DNA of 20,210 nt from Bigelowiella natans CCMP2755 (lineage: Eukaryota; Cercozoa; Chlorarachniophyceae), in assembly GCA_000320545.1 (NCBI GenBank), contig ADNK01001080.1, positions 1 through 20,210 of the forward strand, read 5' to 3'. Below the pieces are notes generated by a model. The model was not told where the DNA came from. It did not search any database and saw only the letters and a program-made list of their open reading frames with translations. The translations under genes were made by a program, and so were the position numbers. Positions 1-11,267 of the stretch are shown here, one piece after another (the stretch's first letter is position 1; each line of letters begins with the position of its first letter).

Positions 1-41
<41 letters not shown>
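1..41. repeat. (CA)n microsatellite at window start
   Basis: An uninterrupted CA run of about 20 units opens the window and is followed by a short TA run. It lies just 3' of the last visible sirtuin exon. If the sirtuin continues through the donor at 74, this is intron sequence; if it stops at 57, it is 3' flank. Confidence 0.97.
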
Positions 42-43
<2 letters not shown>

Positions 44-56
44 ATATATATTCATA

Positions 57-179
57 TTAAAGCTTTCTCTTAACAAACCGCTCTCTATTGATAAGCACAC
101 GGGGGCAGTCTGACTTTGGAAACCTGAAAAAGAACAACACTCACTCATTCTGCAAACTGAAGTATCTGTAACTACTACA

Positions 180-211
<32 letters not shown>

Positions 212-1651
212 CACTACTCCTACTACTGTGAATGGTACCCGATAAGAGACGCAAAAGGCTGTACGACGAGGGAGGTTCCCATCACGATTAAGAGGTCACA
301 CTGTTAAACCAGTAGACAAAAGAGAGGATGGGGAGGAGGAGAGGAAGAGGAGCATTGCACTCATTTAAGGCTGCACTAAAGTCAATATGCACCACATACA
401 CTTTAATAATACTTTATTTTCATGTATAGCATTTTATACATCATGACCTTCTTGAAATCATCGGCTGCACACGAGAAGAATCTACAACAAAAACAAATAC
501 GCGAACAACACTTACAACAACAACAATATATGGAAGTGTGAATTTATCTACAGAGACAATGTGTGGATATAGTTTTGACCGATTACATCATCAAAGCATG
601 CCAACATCATCCATCATCGTCAGTAGCATACGCCAAAAGCACCACCTCTCTGGCAGCTGCTCACCGAAGAACACTATATCAGGTTTTACTGCCAAGATAC
701 AATCATTCGAGTAATTATAATAATAATAATAATGATAGTAGATTCAGTCAAAACTTACTAATAGTAGCAGAAATATTATATGTAAATATATGCACGAACT
801 TAAGATCAAAGTAATTGTAGAATCCGTAGTAAAATTCAAAAAACAAATTTTTCTTCTCTTCCTTTCTCATTTTATTTCATCTTGATCTGTTGTGTAAGCA
901 TTATTCTCAAAACAACACCTAATCCCCCATATTTGAGCTTAAGATTCATCCATCCATCAGCACCTTGAAGGCACGCATCTTTCACCTCACTAGTTGGAGA
1001 AGAAAGAACAACTTCAGATAAAATTAAATGCTGAAAGCTGCTATTCGTAATGGTAGGACAACTTACTTTATAGGGACATTCTCTCCAGTAGTAATACATT
1101 TAGCACTATCGAAATTGCCGTGAGCTGCGACAACCTTCTCGGTGAATGATGTATAACAATAGACGACGAGGAGATATTAACACAGATGTAAGCAGTGATA
1201 ACTCAAGATTTTGCCGTTGAAAAGTGGTGCTGTAAGAAAAACAGTTGATACGTGAAAAAGGATGATGAATCAGAAGCTAGTTCATGTATGAATACGACTC
1301 GCTCTCATCGTATATTCGAATAATAACCTTCTCTGTCGGAAGACCTGCAAGGGTCTCCAAGCTATCAATGTTTTGCGTGAAACATCTAAGACGAAGAAGA
1401 AGAAGAGGAATATGTACAAGATCAACCACCATGAGCACATCATCATCATCATCATCATCATCATATGACTACGTGTACTACATCATCTTTCCACCACCCA
1501 CTACTACCTTAATAATAGACCCTTCTCGTGCAGCTTGTTGATGAAATGATGCGTGGAAGTTGGGTTGTATTGCCCTGATAATAAATAGTAACACACGTCA
1601 AAACACATTCACAATTTATTGAATTATTTGCACCTACGTATCTGTGTGTGC

Positions 1652-1689
<38 letters not shown>

Positions 1690-3256
1690 TGTTCCATGCT
1701 TCACTGCTGCATCTTCTACCACACTACTACTTTTCCTACTATCGTGGTTGTGCGTTTTTTGTAAGCATACGTACTGTCATCATCCTTGGTGATAAATGTG
1801 ATAAGAATATGAAGATAAACAACACCTGGCCAAAGCTCCTTGCACAATCTGTAGAAAGGCTCGGGGTTTGACCTTCCAAAAGGAGATTAAAATTTGTTTA
1901 TGGGGTACAAGAGGGGAGGAGAGAACAGTAGATAGATTCCAATTCTGTACCGTAATAATGCTAAATACTAACATAAAGCCGTGCCCCTGAATTCTCGTGC
2001 GTGTGTGTTACAATCAAGCAACACATATATTGCATTGTTTCCAATTTTAATGATGTAGTTCTTTCTTTAAGATTGTCATGGTGATGATGATGATGATGAT
2101 GACGAAAATATGATCGAAATGATCAATATGATTGATCTTCGATTATGGACATTGGTTTCATGATATCATGGTAGGAGCGCATGCCGCATTTATGGTGCTA
2201 TTATTTTTGCTTTGTGGATTGATAATTATTTAGTTTCTTCTTCCCCACCGGAAAAATTGAAGGTCAAACACAGCTTCGGGGTATGGAAGATCATAAGCTT
2301 GTAAGTTATCGTATAATCCTAACAGCAGAGAGGAGATATAGTACACATCGTAAACACAGACGAGCTTCACCACCGCCACTACTAAATTCCCACCATCAAC
2401 CACCAGTACCAGCAGCAATACTACCACTACTTTATCATTACCAGTTCCAGGAGATCTAAAGTCAGGAATACCAGCATTGCACGAAATGCCAGCCCCAACC
2501 ATCACGACAATCTGAAGGAGGGTAACGATAGCACAATCGCCATTATTTTATCATTACTGAGAAAATTGACCTAGTTTGCTCCAACACCTGTCTTTCAATG
2601 TTTGTGTGTGGTAATCTAAAGACTGTCAGCTATCAGTACTATCCCACCTTTTTTGCCTTCCCTGTCTTAATTTTATCCTGCAATCGTAATCGTTAAATAT
2701 AGGCAGTTTTCCCAAATTTATGAGCGAAAATAAAAATCTTCAAGATATGAGTGAAAAATTAAAAACCAGGTTATGTAATAGGGGGTGGTGGTGGTGGAAT
2801 ATATCGTAAGAAGAGTCATTTTGCGCTTAATAAATGTATTCGGCACACATACACACACACACACACATACACACATTCATATTTTTTGCATGTATGATTG
2901 CGCTTACAGCCAATCCTTTAATATCGTAGCTCTTAAAAAGAGCCGAGGAAGAGGAGGAATCTGAAGGGACAATTTATTCTGACGTTGACTTCTCTGCTAT
3001 TTCTGCTACGTTTCTAAAGTTTGCATGGCTTTCAACAAATGCTGTTTATTCATTTTCATTTCATCATTTACACACTACCAGCTAAATCACCATTACCTCG
3101 TTGCGTTGTGGCACTGGAGAAGATACGAGCTGATGAAGGGCTCCTCAATGATGTGCGTGCTTTCAAGACTCTATATGAACATACAAATAATTGATTAAAT
3201 CCTGACTACCGTGCACATTCTGGCTTTCTCAATATCAGGACAGATAGTACTATATA

Positions 3257-3288
<32 letters not shown>

Positions 3289-3565
3289 ACTACTTCTAAT
3301 ACAACTACCTTTGAATTTGCTTTTGACTGAGAAGAGGGGATCCTCCGGAAGGGAATAGCCCCGGAGCAGCTAGTAACAACACAGCAGCAGAAGATATGTC
3401 AAATACAACTTCATCGACCGACAACATCGCACTTGTATCGTGACAAACACGTAACTCTTCAAAAAAAGAAAGTCGTTTCTGTTTGTTGATTTACTCGATG
3501 CTCGCCTTGGTTTTGTCCACCTTGGAGAACGAGACCTACTGCTACTAGTACCTGGGAATAATCAT
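57..3565 (-). CDS. Class I sirtuin, NAD-dependent protein deacylase (15 exons)
   Basis: The product is predicted to remove acyl groups from lysines using NAD+, making nicotinamide and O-acyl-ADP-ribose. Exons on the minus strand are 3565-3552, 3170-3097, 2960-2908, 2677-2648, 2511-2442, 2318-2249, 1872-1826, 1574-1508, 1385-1328, 1134-1067, 989-919, 688-646, 481-448, 300-239 and 123-57; every phase agrees, giving 275 codons. Visible family motifs are GAGIS at residues 63-67, [16 protein letters not shown] at 71-86, TQNID at 145-149, the catalytic histidine in AAHGNF (H166), [12 protein letters not shown] at 206-217 and MGTSL near 240. The N-terminal 29 residues contain several arginines and serines and no acidic residue, so mitochondrial targeting is plausible. 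Only two cysteines, C174 and C190, remain where four zinc ligands are expected. Start ATG 3563-3565 is inferred from splice phase. Stop TAA 59-57 is possible, but a good donor at 74 suggests the gene continues leftward. Confidence 0.9.
172..227. repeat. (ACT)n microsatellite in sirtuin intron
   Basis: About 16 ACT units with a few interruptions. On the minus strand it begins within 15 bases of the donor at 238 (gtacca). It fills most of the intron between exons 300-239 and 123-57. Confidence 0.95.
919..1134 (-). other. Degenerate zinc-ribbon region of the sirtuin
   Basis: Two exons (1134-1067 and 989-919) encode the stretch between the catalytic histidine and [12 protein letters not shown]. 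Typical class I sirtuins have a C-x2-C pair shortly after HGxF and a second pair just before the GLVKPD motif. Here the first pair reads CITTG, so its second cysteine is Thr, and the position of the second pair reads KLKYGG with no cysteine. The only other cysteine is in DACLQG. The loss is seen directly in a segment whose frame is fixed on both sides by conserved motifs. I infer that this protein does not bind zinc in the usual way. Confidence 0.75.
1438..1686. repeat. (CAT)n and (GT)n microsatellites in sirtuin introns
   Basis: A (CAT)9-like tract at 1438-1464 lies in the intron 1507-1386, and a long GT run at about 1654-1686 lies in the intron 1825-1575. Short open frames crossing them (poly-Ser, poly-Met, poly-Val-Cys) are repeat artefacts. 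Confidence 0.95.
2078..2874. repeat. (GAT)n and (CA)n tracts in sirtuin introns
   Basis: A GAT run at about 2078-2101 lies in the 376-bp intron between exons 2318-2249 and 1872-1826. A CA run at about 2846-2874 lies in the intron between exons 2960-2908 and 2677-2648. Nothing else is recognisable in these introns. Confidence 0.9.
3097..3565 (-). other. Putative mitochondrial presequence exons of the sirtuin
   Basis: A 14-nt first exon (3565-3552, MIIP plus a split Arg codon) joins at 3170 to [17 protein letters not shown] and onward to SSATTQR. The 381-bp intron between them begins gtacta and ends tatag, and it contains an (ACT)n tract near 3257-3287. The encoded segment has five arginines and one lysine, many serines and no acid, the usual look of a cleavable organelle-import signal. 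The first exon is the least certain part, because it is so short and was chosen only for its ATG, donor and phase. Another upstream exon could replace it. Confidence 0.5.
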
Positions 3566-4132
3566 GGGAAACAATGGGTACTGCTTGATGGAGTAGTAGA
3601 TGCATATTTGAATCTACACTTTGTATTGAACGAATAGCACTCAAACCATCACTTTTCCCTCCTCCTTAACAACCAAAGCACTGCTCGAGAATAGAGCGTG
3701 CTCATATCAGTAAAGAGGAATGTAAAATAAAACTTCCACTTTCTTCCTCGCCCTCCTCCTTCTCGATTCGTCTCTAACAACCTCTAACCATAAACGATGA
3801 AAGGAATGGTGGCGCAGAAGATGTCCTGTTTGATTTGTCATCGGTATCTTGCTGCCGCCTGAGCGCTATGAGACACGTCGTTGCATACATTGTAGTAAAA
3901 AATGTCCACCTGTTTGTTATAGAATGCGTCAAGCTATTCGTCGAGGCCAAATGACATCATCATTCACAAATATACACCTCTTTTATGCGTCTTCAATAAT
4001 ACTAAGATTCAAAGAAAAACAACCCACCTCGCTATCCTCCGTTGGTCTCTCGTCGCTAGGATCGGCACAGTTTGACGCCATGCCCTCGCCCCCTCCCGCA
4101 CCGATTGGGAAGAAAAGGCTAGAAGCGACGGC
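3566..4132. promoter_or_regulatory. Intergenic stretch between divergent genes; possible shared promoter
   Basis: This 567-bp segment separates the inferred sirtuin start (minus strand) from the inferred DEK1-like start (plus strand). No TATA box or other defined element stands out. It holds short open frames on both strands. One on plus starts at 3797 and has two CxxC-like pairs if a 53-bp intron is removed. One on minus starts at 4083 and is 18 codons long before a GT donor. None continues convincingly or matches a family I know. Either end could contain a 5' UTR or an unrecognised first exon. Bidirectional promoter function is inferred from geometry only. Confidence 0.35.
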
Positions 4133-4776
4133 ATGTTGCTAGGAGCGAGGTTAGTGTGGTGGTACTGTGATGAGTACACGTTGTTCCACGATAAACGAAT
4201 CGTTAGAATTGGAGGGGAGGGCGGATATGATCAGTTCTGCGATGAGAGTGATGGATCGTTAAAACCAAAAACAAAAAGTATGAAAATCGCCTACGTTTGT
4301 ATTGAGCGACAAGACAAACAATCGCAGAACATTGTCGCATGCCAAAAATAGGGCCAACGTACTTATTTTCCAGAGCATCCTTCTCCTCCTCTTGCCGGTG
4401 CTCGTAACGGTCGCTAACAAGGATCATCATCATCATCATCATTACGTGCATCCTCCCTCCCCAAACCTCCACCACCAGCTTACAGTCATCATCAAGACCA
4501 CCATTATCGCTCACCGCAAGACCAGAAACATTACCACGAACATCATCTTCCAGAGAATAGCCTAATCTCCAACTTTGGACCTGTAAAGGCGACAGCTCAT
4601 CCGACCAAAACGTTGTCCGAAGAAGAGAGAGGATACCGCTACCCTGATTGAGGGAGGTAAAGCGTTGTATTGTATCGATGAGCAGATCTCCAGAGGATGC
4701 CTTTCTAAACGACTACAGCAGAAAGGCACGTGACAAAGAAAAAATAATGAAGAAAGAGTCGTCATTGACGAAGGAA
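4133..4776 (+). other. DEK1-like N-terminal hydrophilic extension (exons 1-4)
   Basis: Exons are 4133-4149, 4207-4277, 4422-4611 and 4686-4776. The encoded region is acidic and glycine-rich first, then has a Ser run from a (CAT)n tract, a Pro/His/Gln-rich stretch (for example KPPPPAYSHHQDHHYRSP), and finally a lysine-rich segment ending SSLTKE just before helix 1. It looks disordered and has no domain I recognise. Plant DEK1, as I recall it, has only a few residues before its first helix. The 57-bp intron 4150-4206 has no stop in frame and may be retained. The acceptor at 4421 (taacaag) and donor at 4612 (gttgtc) are weak. ATG 4133 was chosen because upstream frames cannot be joined in phase. 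Confidence 0.5.
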
Positions 4777-5234
4777 GTGCACACTTCAGGCTAGATAGCG
4801 CGTGACGAATCATTTGTGATTTGCTTGCTGTAATGCTCTCATCGTCGTATGTATGGTTTTCCCCATTTCATTTGATAAATTGTAACATATCTTTGTTGGC
4901 AATAACCCCAGGAGTTTTTGCATAATTTCTTCATATTCTTCGTCCCACTCATCATCGCTCTAGGTGGTGTTCACACTAACACTCATAACCATTTACGCAT
5001 TGAATGCTGGTCTAGCATCAAAGTTGATATCTTACTCATACCATGCTATTCTTCTGTTGTGGTGTGGACCTAAGTTATTGCCAAAGAAATCTTCAACGAT
5101 GGAGACTACCATTTCAAGTATATTTTCCATTCAAAATATATATATATAAATAAAAATAAAAATGTGCAATTATTATAATTATTATTAGAAATATATCAAT
5201 TCTTTTAGTAAATTATGTGTTTGTGTGAGTGTGA

Positions 5235-5270
<36 letters not shown>

Positions 5271-5572
5271 TTTTGCGTATGTGCGTGTGAGGAAAGAGTT
5301 AACTGTGAGCGTTTGAGTGGAAACATCTTTGAAATTAGTAATGAGATCATCATCGTTGGATTTTCAGGTGGCTTCTCCAAACCTTCGCTATCAAACGAAA
5401 ATGGGACTTAAAATGGGGTAAAATGATGGTCACTATTCATATCCTTTCATCATCATCTAAGACGGATGTTTACAACACAAAGGAGCTACACGTTTTGAAC
5501 AAAATCTTTGGATGCTAAGCGTGGTTATTCTGATGCTGGTCATGTACCCAATTCTCATCCTCGTTTTATGGG

Positions 5573-5603
<31 letters not shown>

Positions 5604-7842
5604 GCTGCTGCTACTACTACTATTAGTACGCAACAATGCAGCGGAATGCATAACCAATCTCTGTCTTTCGATTCATGGAACAGCTTTCATATTTTCGGAA
5701 CATGTGATTGATACCTCTCATTGAAATCCGCGAAGTAAATGTGCACTACGAATAGACAGATTCATTTTACTATTTAAACTTAGGGGATCGCTGCTTGTGT
5801 GAAGATAAGGTCTATTCATTTGCGGAATACTTAACTCATATTAACTCCAATGCTCTAAACACAAAGATTATTCTCCTCAACTTTAATCCTCGTTTGTGCG
5901 ATATCTGCTTGATCTCTTACTTATGTTTCGGCCTTCTCCTCCTCCTCCTCCTCCTCCTCCTCCTTTGACTATCATCCAATAACACAGTTATTTGTATGGA
6001 CTCACTTTGATACTGATTGGAATCTCAATCTTATTGGCCTGGTCATCGTGATCACATGATCTGACACAAAACGCCTATATGATGATATTCATAATGAACT
6101 TGGTGAAGGAGCTACTAAATTAGTTGCTTCAAGGTTAGAGATTGGATGTGTGAAAAATGCTTTGAATACATAACGATGTAGGTACTGCCTGATGCATTGG
6201 CGTGGGAATAACTATCGTATTACTGATCCAGTGAAATACGGCTTCGGGATATGTGGGGCCCTAATTTTTGTCTACCAGATCATCGTATGTCAATGTTATT
6301 TACTTGTTAGATTCACAACACTAGCACAGCGTAGGCACAAAGGCAAGCAATAAGAAGAAATAAAACAACACATCGATGATAAGGGATTAGAAACAAAATG
6401 AAAGCGATATTTTGCTTCATAAAATATGGAAAATTTACTTTGTTTGTGTATTATTTCCTATTATACCAGGTGATTTCTACAACAAAGTACGATTTCAGAT
6501 CAGTTTCATCTCTCTTCCTTGCTCTCAACATGCTTCCGGTAGAGTTATTCTTCCCGATTGACATCTCTTGAAATACTACCATATTTTACACGGTTACGAT
6601 TGAAAGAATGGAATTTCAAATTGTTTTTTTTTTTTTTAAATTTAACGTTTCTTATTTCTACGACTATCCATTCTTTCGCTAGCAAATGCAACTATTAGAA
6701 GCATATATGACCAAATGTTTTAATTGTAATTCAGGTAACACAAATGGTGTTCTCACTTGCGTTGGGCGAACTATCAGAGTTTGAAGATTACGACGGACTT
6801 GCCAAACACATAGAGTAGTAGTTGTTGTAGTAGAGTCAATGCGTCGCAACCTAGCAGCTTTGTCTCAATTGACTTGTTCATGAATGATGATGATGTTGAT
6901 GTTGATGGTGATTTTTGTATAGTGAAAAGTGGCTCAAGGACTCCGATGAGGCATCAGCTAACACTCAAGGCAGTATTGATTGTACACCATCCTTCTTTTG
7001 TTAGTATAGCGATCATGCCATACTTCCTTACGGTATCATTAAATGGACAAAATTGCCAATAGAATCGCTTGACCCCTCCTCTTCCTAACGAAGTATCTGT
7101 ATATCCATCCATAGGTGAGAATAATAAGGGGAGCACTAGTTTACCGGAAACCAAGACGCTGGCAAACGGTAAATCAGAGTTGCAGATTAAAAAGAAGAAC
7201 ATTCTCAGAGAGAAAAAAGAAGTTTGATACAAATGTTTGCTGAAACTAGTTGAGTCTCATTCGACTTCATTCATATGCTATTCCATTTTCCCTTAATCGT
7301 GTCAGCTTCCAGAATTGAGCGTGCTATTACAATTACGGGGCCACCACCCAAAAAGACATCAGAAGGATACGTGAGAAATAATCTCATTCTCTTTGCATTG
7401 GCAATCGGGGTATAGAGTAGTAGGATGCTTGTTTTTTAATGAATAAACGAGATTGTTATTGTGATAGTAGACGTCATTTAACAACTAACATCCATCAGAG
7501 AAATAAAATCCTCATAACATCGTTGTAGCCTACTACTTCCCTAATCGTATATCTGAATAAAAATATGTATCATTAATTCTAGTTGAGTCGAGAATAAGTA
7601 TTACTTCTCGTACATCATATCCTGCTCATCGCGAATAGAGTGCTTTCATTGAAAATTTATGACAGCCTCGTTATTCTCCCCCCCCCTTCTCTCTCAATAA
7701 CATTCTCTTTATTTACCTGCGCGTGCATATCTTCCGGTATTGTGTGTAGATTCTTGCAGTTTATGGGTTTGTGACATTATTTTTGGCCGAAAACTATAGT
7801 GTTGGCGCTGTAGGTATGGAATTACACTCGATGAAACACTAG

Positions 7843-7873
<31 letters not shown>

Positions 7874-8130
7874 ACACACATGCATTCACGCAATTCGTCC
7901 ATACACATTGTATCATGAACACATTACGCAAAACTTATTGAATGTCCTTGCAGGATTTATTACAGGAGGAGCTCTTTTGGTTATAGATTCATTGCTGTTA
8001 GTCGGTATATCAGCAGTATCATAGGCACTAGCGTATTAAAGAACATTAGTATATTTTTACGTAATTCCCTACATCTAGCACAGAGCCATGAGCTGTATTA
8101 TCCTAATACTCCTTTCATTCTATGCAGACG

Positions 8131-8166
<36 letters not shown>

Positions 8167-8587
8167 ATACACACGATTAAAATTTGTTGTGGTAGGCGTA
8201 TGCGACCTCAAGTTCCGCAATCCGCTCATCGTTGTTTCAGTACTATTACTACCACCATTACTATTACTACTAACCTCGACTCATGGTTTTATTTGCAATT
8301 GTTTAACGTGTGCTGGTGCTTCTTCGCACATGTCAATTTGTGCATGCTTGTTGAATCGTGTACCTATGTGATCATAATGAGTAAGTAGACAACTATTGTA
8401 TCGAGCTTTGACCTAAATGTAACCACCCACTTCTTGTTCTTAGGTGATGATATTATCTCGTTTTCTACTGATAATCTTCGGTGATCGATACTACTTCATC
8501 GGACATTTGCTGGTTAACAAATACAAATATCGAGTTATTTATTCGTATATCAGCATTGACTACACACTCTAATTATATACTAAAATG

Positions 8588-8626
<39 letters not shown>

Positions 8627-8746
8627 GCATAGTTGTTTCTTTTACTTTGCAACATTTTTAGGTGTTTCTTCCATGCGCAATTTGCCTCGGAGTCGGCAGC
8701 GTAAATCACATTATGCCTCCTGTTTCTCGGTATAAATGAATTAGGA

Positions 8747-8796
<50 letters not shown>

Positions 8797-9173
8797 GAGA
8801 GAGAGAAGAGAGGCCTACACTGTTAATTCATTTTAAAAGAAGCTGCTAACATTATACCAAATTCGAACAGTGTACAAGAACTCAATCAATTCTTATCAAA
8901 GCTAGGTGATTATAGGGTTATACTAGCATGATGGTGGGGGTGATGATGATGATAAGGATGATGATGATGCCGATGGAAATTGTGATTATGAGTCTAATTG
9001 ATAATGACTATGATTACGATGAGAGTAACATATATAATGAGCATGGAAAAGCACGTTCAGATATGTGTGTAAACACGTGTTATTGCGTGGAATTTTGGCA
9101 GATGATTTAAACTTTCTTTTATAAAAATGCACTTGTTGGTAGGCTTCAAGCAGGAATCTCAAGAAAGAAACGA

Positions 9174-9212
<39 letters not shown>

Positions 9213-9810
9213 CTGAAAAACAATACGCGAACTCACACATGCACACACACGCACTAACGTACATAATACGTACATTCATTTCGATTAACTGAATAATGCT
9301 GCATGGAATCTAAAAGAATGACACACATACTAGGATGGAACATGGTTATAAAACATACAAACAGGAGTTGAAGAAGTTTTCAATACGGCATGAGTGGTAT
9401 GTAGCACAAAATTATTAGAAGAAGTCGTAGTAATGGTGATGGCACAATGGGTGGGATTTTTGGAAGATCATGCTCTGCAAAGTTTCTCGCTTTTTTAGGG
9501 CATTCTTCCATCTGAAAGATACGAACGAAGTGATTCCTTATGTTTCATGCAATCATTGTTTTCATAACGATAGGATGTCCTTCTTTGTGGATAACGCCGT
9601 TGCCAATTCTCTTGTCGCTGTCATTGTGTTCTTTGCCATCGATATTACGGTACATCTAGTCGTGTGTGTGCCTGTGCGTGTGCATTCATGACATCTAACT
9701 GATATCATGCAGATCGCTGCTTATTTTGTTGAAGCTAATGTACGAATCCATGGCAATGGTTACAAGCAATGGGTTTTGGGTAATTACGAGCTGTAATATT
9801 TTTCATATAC

Positions 9811-9849
<39 letters not shown>

Positions 9850-11189
9850 ATGATACTTAGTGTATTAAGTTTATGAGGTTTGTTTCCATGGAGATGGTTC
9901 ATATACATTTGTATAATAAATAGTTTCAAGGCTCGATTTTTCCATTTGTTTCCATCTGCATTAAAGACTTAAGTACAATCACATTGCGCACTTTAGGCGT
10001 AATGACGCTCTGCGTGGCGATCTATGCTATTTTGACTTTTGCTACCTGGAGGCACTATGGGTTATCCTCTCCCCCCTCTTCTCTCCCTGCTTTTTTATTT
10101 CTTTCTCTAGGACGATAAAGTATTGCACAACGTGTATATACACGCTGTTGAAATGTTGTGAAAATTGTATTTCTGATTGTATTTCTGATTCTAAAATTAC
10201 TTATGCACATAAAATACATACGATGTTCGTCTAAAGACTTCGTGCTTTACATTTGGTATAAAGAAATTGCGGATATCATCTGGAAATCACGGTGCTGTTA
10301 GCTTCTGTTATAAAAAACGCCGCCTCAGGTTTGTGCAAAAATGGAGTGACTGGCGGTGGGGTGTTGTGGGGTTGTTGTAGATCTATATATGGGCCTAAGA
10401 CCTGCCGTCTTCTTCAAAGTTGATGCATTTTTATAGCAAATATGCAAATCCTAGTCAAAACGAGTCTGTATCTACCATCACTTCAATTCAAATGACAGAA
10501 CAAAATCACCGCCATATTGAAGTCAGATGCATAAACTTGCGAGAGGAAAAGGATGAGAGAACAGAGGGGGGGGGGGGGGGGGGGGGGGAGAGAGAGAGAG
10601 AAACAGAATGCAGCACAATTCTTGAAAAGCCTCGTTATCAGTCCCCAACCTTTGTAACTTAACTCACTCAATACATATGCTGCCACTTTGTATAGCTGGA
10701 ACTGGGGTCATCATTCTGCTTATATCTGGTACTTATAGATATTGCTGTCACTCGTTACGCATATATCACTGCAATATCTTAAATACGTGTCGGCAAATGT
10801 AGGGTGCATGTATACCTGCAGCTTTAAGTGATGCTGTATATTCATAATATGGTGTTTTGCAGGATCGACTCTTGTGATGGCAGCGTTTATTTTCGTCCCT
10901 CTTCTCATAGGTCAAGAAAATCATTCCATATTATCCTATTCGTCTAATACACATGTCTACGGTATCTTGTTGCGAGAATCATATTATACTGTGCTAATTT
11001 CATCATTCGACTTATTGCCTTTTTTATGCATTGTTTGTGTGGTATTTTCTTTAGATTTCTTCGTTGCTTTCCTCGTTGAATGGACCCAGGTTTCTTGTCA
11101 TCCTAACATCAAAACATCAGCATTCCCTCAATGTCATGTGAGCATGTATACACGACGCATTGATAATATTTGATGATCATATGTATATA

Positions 11190-11267
<78 letters not shown>

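Larger units (their letters stand above)
4912..8729 (+). other. DEK1-like first membrane bundle, helices 1-9 (exons 5-22)
   Basis: Exons are 4912-4963, 5075-5117, 5368-5417, 5462-5571, 5784-5809, 5988-6041, 6182-6284, 6470-6538, 6735-6814, 6858-6875, 6923-6999, 7094-7168, 7306-7409, 7750-7813, 7954-8004, 8196-8239, 8444-8512 and 8662-8729. Helices include FLHNFFIFFVPLIIALVIA, LSVVILMLVMYPILILVLW, LYGLTLILIGISILLAW, SLFLALNMLP, NLILFALAIGILAVYGF, GALLVIDSLLLVGV and MILSRFLLIIFG. Between helices 5 and 6 a charged segment (exons 6735-7305) carries SEFEDYDGLAKHIE and EKWLKDSDEASANTQ. The register matches plant DEK1 closely, especially PILILVLWG to LLAWYCLMHW and ILSRFLLIIFG to FIGHLL. Exon 6858-6875 uses a weak donor (gttcat) and is the least certain. 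Confidence 0.85.

Noticed and set aside
872-2505. Continuous minus-strand frames through sirtuin introns
   Set aside because: They are shadows: the frames are interrupted by sirtuin introns and match the family only after splicing.
3097-3193. Protein-like plus-strand frame ending [14 protein letters not shown]
   Set aside because: It is the antisense of a sirtuin exon whose minus-strand joins are fixed in phase. No upstream plus exon fits.
3849-4142. Plus-strand open frame with CIHC and Pro-rich segments upstream of the DEK1-like start
   Set aside because: It cannot be joined in phase to the exon at 4207 without crossing a stop at 4141-4143. No family is recognised.
4649-4660. TGA read as a sense codon, which would allow a strong donor (gtaaag)
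   Set aside because: No in-frame TGA occurs in any well-supported exon of either gene, so code change is unsupported. An intron from 4612 removes it.
5508-5724. Open frames reading the (CTA)n tract as poly-Thr or poly-Leu, followed by 30 residues
   Set aside because: The poly-Leu frame would make an overlong helix and then stop. The poly-Thr frame has no ATG and only a weak acceptor. The join 5571 to 5784 restores both phase and homology.
6054-6132. DTKRLYDDIHNELGEGATKLVASR as an exon
   Set aside because: There is no acceptor between its upstream TGA and the frame. The exon 6041 to 6182 join is in phase and reproduces the DEK1-like LLAWYCLMHW, leaving this in the intron.
7169-7224. Lys-rich continuation KSELQIKKKNILREKKE
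   Set aside because: The next exon (7306) is phase 1, which requires the gtaaat donor at 7169, so this is intronic.
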